This document shows, piece after piece, positions 5,551-8,319 of a DNA stretch of 8,319 bases. The notes below the pieces were generated by a model that saw only the letters and a program-made list of their open reading frames with translations, searched no databases and was not told the origin of the DNA. The stretch's first letter is position 1. Every line of letters begins with the position of its first letter. The position numbers were made by a program, and so were the translations under genes. This DNA comes from Streptosporangiaceae bacterium (lineage in GTDB: Bacteria; Actinomycetota; Actinomycetes; Streptosporangiales; Streptosporangiaceae), in the NCBI GenBank assembly GCA_030040815.1, contig JASHSZ010000540.1, positions 1-8,319 on the forward strand. Direction: 5' to 3'.

Positions 5551-6728
5551 GACGCCATCGTCTCAGGCAGGCTGTGCGGCAGCTGCGCGGTCACGATCCA
5601 CTGCCCATCCCGACCGTCTGCCTCGAGCGTGCCGTTCAGCAGCCGCAGCCGTTCCCGCATGCCGGTGAGCCCGTAACCGGCGTCGGCCGTGCGCACACCG
5701 GTCCCCGCGCGGTCGCCGGTCGCGTCCGGCCCGAGGGCGTTGCGGACGACGAGCGTGACCTCGGTGTCGGCGTAGTCGAGGCGGACGGCGACGTGCTGGC
5801 CCGCGGCGTGCTTAGCGGCGTTGACCAGGGCCTCTTGCGCGACGCGCAACAGCGCGATCGTGGCGTCCGGCGGCAGTGGCTGCGGGGCGCCGCCGGTGTC
5901 GAAGCTGACCGGGACGCCATAGCGGCGCGCGTAGGTCTCGGTGACCTTCGCCAGTTCCTCGCCCAGCGGCAGCGTGTCCGAGCGCAGCGCCTGGACGGCC
6001 CGGCGAGTTTCTGCGAGGCCCTCGGTGGCCATCCGCTGGGCGGCCGCCAGCAATTCCTCGGCCCGCCCGATGTCCCCCCGGTCGGCCAGCACCGACCGCG
6101 CCGCCTGGATCTGGATGCTCAGCGCGCCCAGCGAGTGCGCGAGCACGTCGTGGATCTCGCGGGCGATGCGGGTCCGCTCGTCGAGCAGGTCGGCGCGGCG
6201 CTGCTCGGACTCGAGTCGGTCACGCTGCGCAAGCAGCGCCGCGGACTGCTCGGCCTGCACCCGGTAGGCGCTCCAGTTGCGGCCGATCACCAGGCCGGAG
6301 GCGATCACCGCGGCTAGCCCGAGGAGAGTGGCGACGGAGGCTCCGAAGGCCAGGCCGCTAGCCTCGAACGCGAGAACACCCGCGGCGGTCACCGCCGCGG
6401 CCGCCCCGATGCTCGCGGTGCCGCCCGCGGTGAGCGCCGCGACGAAGGCGAAGATCAACAGGGCCTCGCCGCCCGACCCGGCGCCTGCCACGGCTCCGCT
6501 GGCCACCGCGAGCACCCCGCACAGCACCGGAAGGGCGCGGGCGTGATAGCGCGCCGCGCGCGGGTCGACGTCAAGCAGCGTCCAGCCGGCCACGGCCAGC
6601 ACGGCGACCCCATACCCGACGACCTGCACCAGCGTGGCGGCGAGCCCGGACGGCGGGGCGAGGGCGAAGGCCACGACGCCGAGCCAAGCGATGCCGAGAC
6701 CGCGGGCCACCGAGTTGACCGTGCGCAC
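5547..6728 (-). CDS. Sensor histidine kinase, NarL-type (HisKA_3 / HATPase_c)
   Basis: The protein has 393 residues. The first 150 form about six hydrophobic helices (near 11-28, 33-52, 65-83, 88-103, 105-121 and 127-148) with short loops and no large extracellular domain, so the signal is probably sensed in or at the membrane. A short coiled-coil-like stretch (155-183) leads to the HisKA_3 dimerisation helix with the phospho-acceptor His193 in RIAREIHDVLAHSLGAL. The ATPase domain has the N box around Asn303 (AQEALVNAAKHA) and the G box DAGYGLTGMRERLRLLNG (349-366). All catalytic elements are intact. The start is GTG at 6726-6728, with GGGAGG 4 nt upstream (plus 6733-6738). It is the first gene of the kinase/regulator operon, overlapping the regulator by ATGA. 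It is divergent from a five-helix membrane protein, a possible target or signal partner. Confidence 0.95.
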   Translation of the reverse strand: MRTVNSVARGLGIAWLGVVAFALAPPSGLAATLVQVVGYGVAVLAVAGWTLLDVDPRAARYHARALPVLCGVLAVASGAVAGAGSGGEALLIFAFVAALTAGGTASIGAAAAVTAAGVLAFEASGLAFGASVATLLGLAAVIASGLVIGRNWSAYRVQAEQSAALLAQRDRLESEQRRADLLDERTRIAREIHDVLAHSLGALSIQIQAARSVLADRGDIGRAEELLAAAQRMATEGLAETRRAVQALRSDTLPLGEELAKVTETYARRYGVPVSFDTGGAPQPLPPDATIALLRVAQEALVNAAKHAAGQHVAVRLDYADTEVTLVVRNALGPDATGDRAGTGVRTADAGYGLTGMRERLRLLNGTLEADGRDGQWIVTAQLPHSLPETMAS

Positions 6729-6810
6729 GGTGCCTCCCGTCTGTCGGTCCGACCGGCCGCCGCCCGGCCTAACCGCTCGGGGTCGGCGAGCTGGCGGTTC
6801 GATGCTCGTC

Positions 6811-6826
6811 GCGTCGCACGCGACGC
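6811..6826. promoter_or_regulatory. Inverted repeat, 7 bp arms with 2-bp spacer
   Basis: GCGTCGC (6811-6817) and GCGACGC (6820-6826) are exact reverse complements separated by AC. The centre lies about 90 bp upstream of the kinase start. A binding site for the coupled response regulator is plausible but not shown. Confidence 0.45.
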
Positions 6827-6850
6827 TACCCGCCGGGGCGCAGTACCGGC

Positions 6851-6868
6851 GTCAGCCCGCGGGCTGAC
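6851..6868. promoter_or_regulatory. 18-bp perfect palindrome with an extra half-site
   Basis: GTCAGCCCGCGGGCTGAC is a perfect 18-bp palindrome. Its right arm GGGCTGAC (6861-6868) recurs as a direct repeat at 6873-6880, 12 bp further. A dimer site followed by a tandem half-site is a common operator layout, and the recurrence makes chance symmetry less likely. Confidence 0.55.
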
Positions 6869-6893
6869 CGCCGGGCTGACTCGTATGCCCTGC

Positions 6894-6913
6894 GTGGTAC
6901 CGGCCGGTACCAC
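6894..6913. promoter_or_regulatory. 20-bp perfect palindrome (candidate operator)
   Basis: GTGGTACCGGCCGGTACCAC is a perfect 20-bp palindrome, 111 bp upstream of the membrane-protein start. Its core half TACCGGC recurs in the same orientation at 6844-6850, and TACCGGCC at 6939-6946. It is the longest perfect dyad I found in the window. Confidence 0.6.
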
Positions 6914-7014
6914 CCGGTGCGCCGCGGACCATGCCGGATACCGGCCCGTGCTCCGATTCGGCACGTGGCCTGGAGCCGGCATGGTGGCTACATCACTTCG
7001 ATATCGGCTCACCC

Positions 7015-7019
7015 GGAGG
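7015..7019 (+). promoter_or_regulatory. Ribosome binding site that fixes the start of the 177-residue membrane protein
   Basis: GGAGG lies 5 nt before the ATG at 7025-7027. The reading frame is open from further upstream (6917), but only this ATG has a ribosome site, and the extra upstream codons would run through the dyad-rich regulatory region. Confidence 0.8.
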
Positions 7020-7024
7020 TCGAC

Positions 7025-7558
7025 ATGCAGTTCTCTGAGCTCACCGAGGCAATGATCGTCAACGGCGTGGTTCTGGTCACCGTACTGGCCAGCGACCTCG
7101 GCCCGGCCCGCAAGATCGGCCGGATGCGCCTGCTCCGCCCGCTGATTGCCGCCGCGGTCATCATCCCCCTGTTCGTGTCGCGCCCGGTCCTGCACGGCAA
7201 CGGCCTGGTGGTAGAGATCGCCGGGATCGCCGCGGGCGTGCTCGGCGGCGTGGTTGCCGCAGCGCTGATGCGGGTCTACCGGAGCGCGTCGACCGGGGCA
7301 CCGGTCAGCCGCGCCGGCTGGCCGTACGCGACCTTCTGGACCGTCGTCGTCGGCGCCAGGGCCGCGTTCTCCTACGGCGCCGCGCACTGGTTCACCGCAC
7401 CGATCGTCACCTGGTGCATAGCTCACCAGGTGTCCGAGGCTGCGATCACGGACGGGCTGATCTTCATGGCCATCGTGATGATCCTGGCCCGCACCGGCGG
7501 GCTCGCGGTCCGTGCCGCACGGCTGCCGAGCCTGGTCCCGGCTGCGCAGCACGCCTGA
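7025..7558 (+). CDS. Five-helix integral membrane protein, resembling DUF1453/CcdC-like proteins
   Basis: The protein has 177 residues. Hydrophobic helices run at about 8-23, 37-53, 61-82, 100-118 and 141-159, with basic loops (RKIGRMRLLRP at 29-39, RVYRS at 83-87) that suggest cytoplasmic sides. The layout, a short first helix followed by a basic loop and L-R-P then tightly packed helices, resembles the small actinobacterial membrane proteins annotated as DUF1453 or CcdC-like, but I am only moderately sure of that. No catalytic or metal-binding motif is evident; one Cys (131) and three His (57, 121, 134) are present. It is divergent from the kinase/regulator operon across a region full of dyads, which suggests it is controlled by, or reports to, that system. 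Function is not known. Confidence 0.85.
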   Translation: MQFSELTEAMIVNGVVLVTVLASDLGPARKIGRMRLLRPLIAAAVIIPLFVSRPVLHGNGLVVEIAGIAAGVLGGVVAAALMRVYRSASTGAPVSRAGWPYATFWTVVVGARAAFSYGAAHWFTAPIVTWCIAHQVSEAAITDGLIFMAIVMILARTGGLAVRAARLPSLVPAAQHA

Positions 7559-7614
7559 GCGGCACCGGCAGCACGAAGGAACCCGGCACCGCCCGCGTAG
7601 GTCGCTCAGCTGGG

Positions 7615-7630
7615 TGGGGAGGCCTTCCCA
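7615..7630 (+). terminator. Candidate hairpin downstream of the 177-residue membrane protein
   Basis: TGGGGA (7615-7620) pairs with TTCCCA (7625-7630) around a GGCC loop, with one G·U pair. It lies 57 bp after the stop at 7558 and 68 bp before the next start. There is no T tract. It may end the membrane-protein transcript or sit in the leader of the lipoprotein gene. Confidence 0.3.
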
Positions 7631-7686
7631 TAACCACCGGGCCCGCTGCGTGGTCGTAGTGCACGGGTCGTTGAACCGCTTGGCGA

Positions 7687-7693
7687 GGGAGGA
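7687..7693 (+). promoter_or_regulatory. Ribosome binding site of the lipoprotein gene
   Basis: GGGAGGA ends 4 nt before the ATG at 7698-7700. It supports this start for a gene that is cut by the right edge of the window and so would be easy to miss. Confidence 0.75.
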
Positions 7694-7697
7694 CGTC

Positions 7698-8319
7698 ATG
7701 TACGTGCCGAATTTTGTGCAGCCGCTTATCCGCCCGGTGCAGGTACGCCGGCTAGTGGGACGCCCAACGGCGCGCTTGGCCGCCGCTGCCGTAGCGATCT
7801 GCCTGGCGCTGCTGGCCGCGGGGTGCTCCGCCGCCGGGTCGGCGCACCCGCCAGCTACGAGCGCTCCGCCTACGCCAGCCGCGGCTGCCGCGACGCGCAG
7901 TCCTTCTGGCGCCGCGCCCGTCGCCGCGGCATCACCGGCGGCGCCGACCGGCCCGGCCGACGGTCCGGTTCCGCCTGGGTTCGAGCCGGCGTCGATGACC
8001 TTTGTGTCGGCCAGCGATGGCTGGGTCCTTGGCACTGCCCCGTGCGCGGTTCAGCCATGTACCTCGATCGTGCGGACCACCGATGGCGGCGCGTCCTGGG
8101 CGGGCATTCCGGCACCCCCGGTCCCGCTTGCCTCCAACGGGCCGACCGGCCTGATGCCCGGGCTGAGCTACCTGCGGTTCGCCAGCCCGCTCGACGGGTT
8201 TGCCTTCGGCTCGCAGCTATGGGCCACCCATGACGGCGGCGCGACCTGGCAGCAGGTGCCGCTGCCCGGCACGATCGCCGACCTGGAGACCGCTGCCGGG
8301 GTGGTCTACGCCGCGGTCG
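7698..8319 (+). CDS. Secreted lipoprotein with Asp-box (BNR) β-propeller repeats (partial, 3' end outside window)
   Basis: The frame is open from the ATG at 7698 to the right edge, giving 207 residues of an incomplete protein. A basic N-terminus (RPVQVRRLVGRPTAR) and hydrophobic segment (27-41) end in LLAAGC, a lipobox with Cys43 as the lipidated residue (codon 7824-7826). An Ala/Pro/Ser/Thr-rich linker (44-96) should span the cell envelope. The folded part then begins: FVSASDGWVLGT, followed by Asp boxes TTDGGASW (about 128-135) and THDGGATW (about 177-184). Two cysteines (near 116 and 121, CAVQPC) could form a disulfide. Asp boxes mark β-propellers of the sialidase/BNR and Ycf48-like type; many actinobacterial members are extracytoplasmic proteins of unknown role, so sialidase activity should not be assumed. 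It may share a transcript with the membrane protein 139 bp upstream, but a hairpin lies between. Confidence 0.85.
   Translation, partial: MYVPNFVQPLIRPVQVRRLVGRPTARLAAAAVAICLALLAAGCSAAGSAHPPATSAPPTPAAAAATRSPSGAAPVAAASPAAPTGPADGPVPPGFEPASMTFVSASDGWVLGTAPCAVQPCTSIVRTTDGGASWAGIPAPPVPLASNGPTGLMPGLSYLRFASPLDGFAFGSQLWATHDGGATWQQVPLPGTIADLETAAGVVYAAV

Larger units (their letters stand above)
6729..7024. promoter_or_regulatory. Divergent regulatory region with three perfect inverted repeats
   Basis: This 296-bp gap separates the start of the histidine kinase (leftward) from the start of a membrane protein (rightward), and should carry both promoters. It contains perfect inverted repeats at 6811-6826, 6851-6868 and 6894-6913, additional half-site copies, a small overlapping dyad at 6743-6755 beside the kinase ribosome site, and CGATATCG at 6999-7006. 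I cannot point to convincing -35/-10 pairs on either strand. Because both flanking genes start here, the dyads are more likely protein-binding sites than terminators. Confidence 0.6.

Noticed and set aside
4717..5676. Rightward frame (319 residues) opposite the response regulator
   Set aside because: It is antisense to a response regulator with all key residues, and its sequence is Gly/Arg-rich with no fold pattern.
6455..8035. Leftward frame of 526 residues across the membrane-protein and lipoprotein genes
   Set aside because: It overlaps the histidine kinase, the dyad-rich promoter region and two rightward genes with strong ribosome sites, and has no domain signature.

Overview
The window is high-GC DNA whose coding frames carry G or C at nearly every third codon position. 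Shine-Dalgarno sites are strong (GGAGG type), and several genes belong to families typical of Actinomycetota: a NarL-type sensor/regulator pair, an Rv0428c-like SH3 domain, and an AKR ending in -HYAW. An actinobacterium, perhaps Streptomyces- or Streptosporangiales-like, is the best guess. Genus cannot be set from sequence alone. No rRNA, tRNA, CRISPR array, insertion sequence or prophage gene is visible.

Layout. Bases 1-75 are the 3' end of an unidentified rightward gene. It faces a leftward two-gene operon (1060-92) encoding a 63-residue two-helix membrane protein and a 257-residue membrane protein whose C-terminus looks like a channel pore without a selectivity filter. Divergent from that operon is a rightward gene (1137-2054) for a stand-alone protein with two Clp N-terminal repeats and no ATPase. 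It converges on a leftward pair (2967-2147): a MarR-type regulator overlapping, by TGATG, a small Rv0428c-type SH3-like protein. Divergent from the MarR gene is an aldo/keto reductase (3140-4147) with an intact catalytic tetrad. It converges on an NTF2/SnoaL-like protein (4729-4256).

The right half is a signalling cluster. A sensor histidine kinase (6728-5547) and a LuxR/NarL response regulator (5550-4873) overlap by ATGA and run leftward. Divergent from them is a five-helix membrane protein (7025-7558), followed by a lipoprotein with Asp-box (BNR) repeats that runs off the right edge (7698 onward). The 296-bp divergent region between kinase and membrane protein holds three perfect inverted repeats of 16, 18 and 20 bp with centres 41 and 44 bp apart, plus extra half-site copies. 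This is the most striking non-coding signal in the window.

How the genes may work together (inference). The kinase/regulator pair probably controls itself and the divergent membrane protein through those dyads. The MarR protein may repress its own operon and the reductase through a 10-bp palindrome between them. The remaining genes look like ordinary accessory or housekeeping genes of uncertain function.
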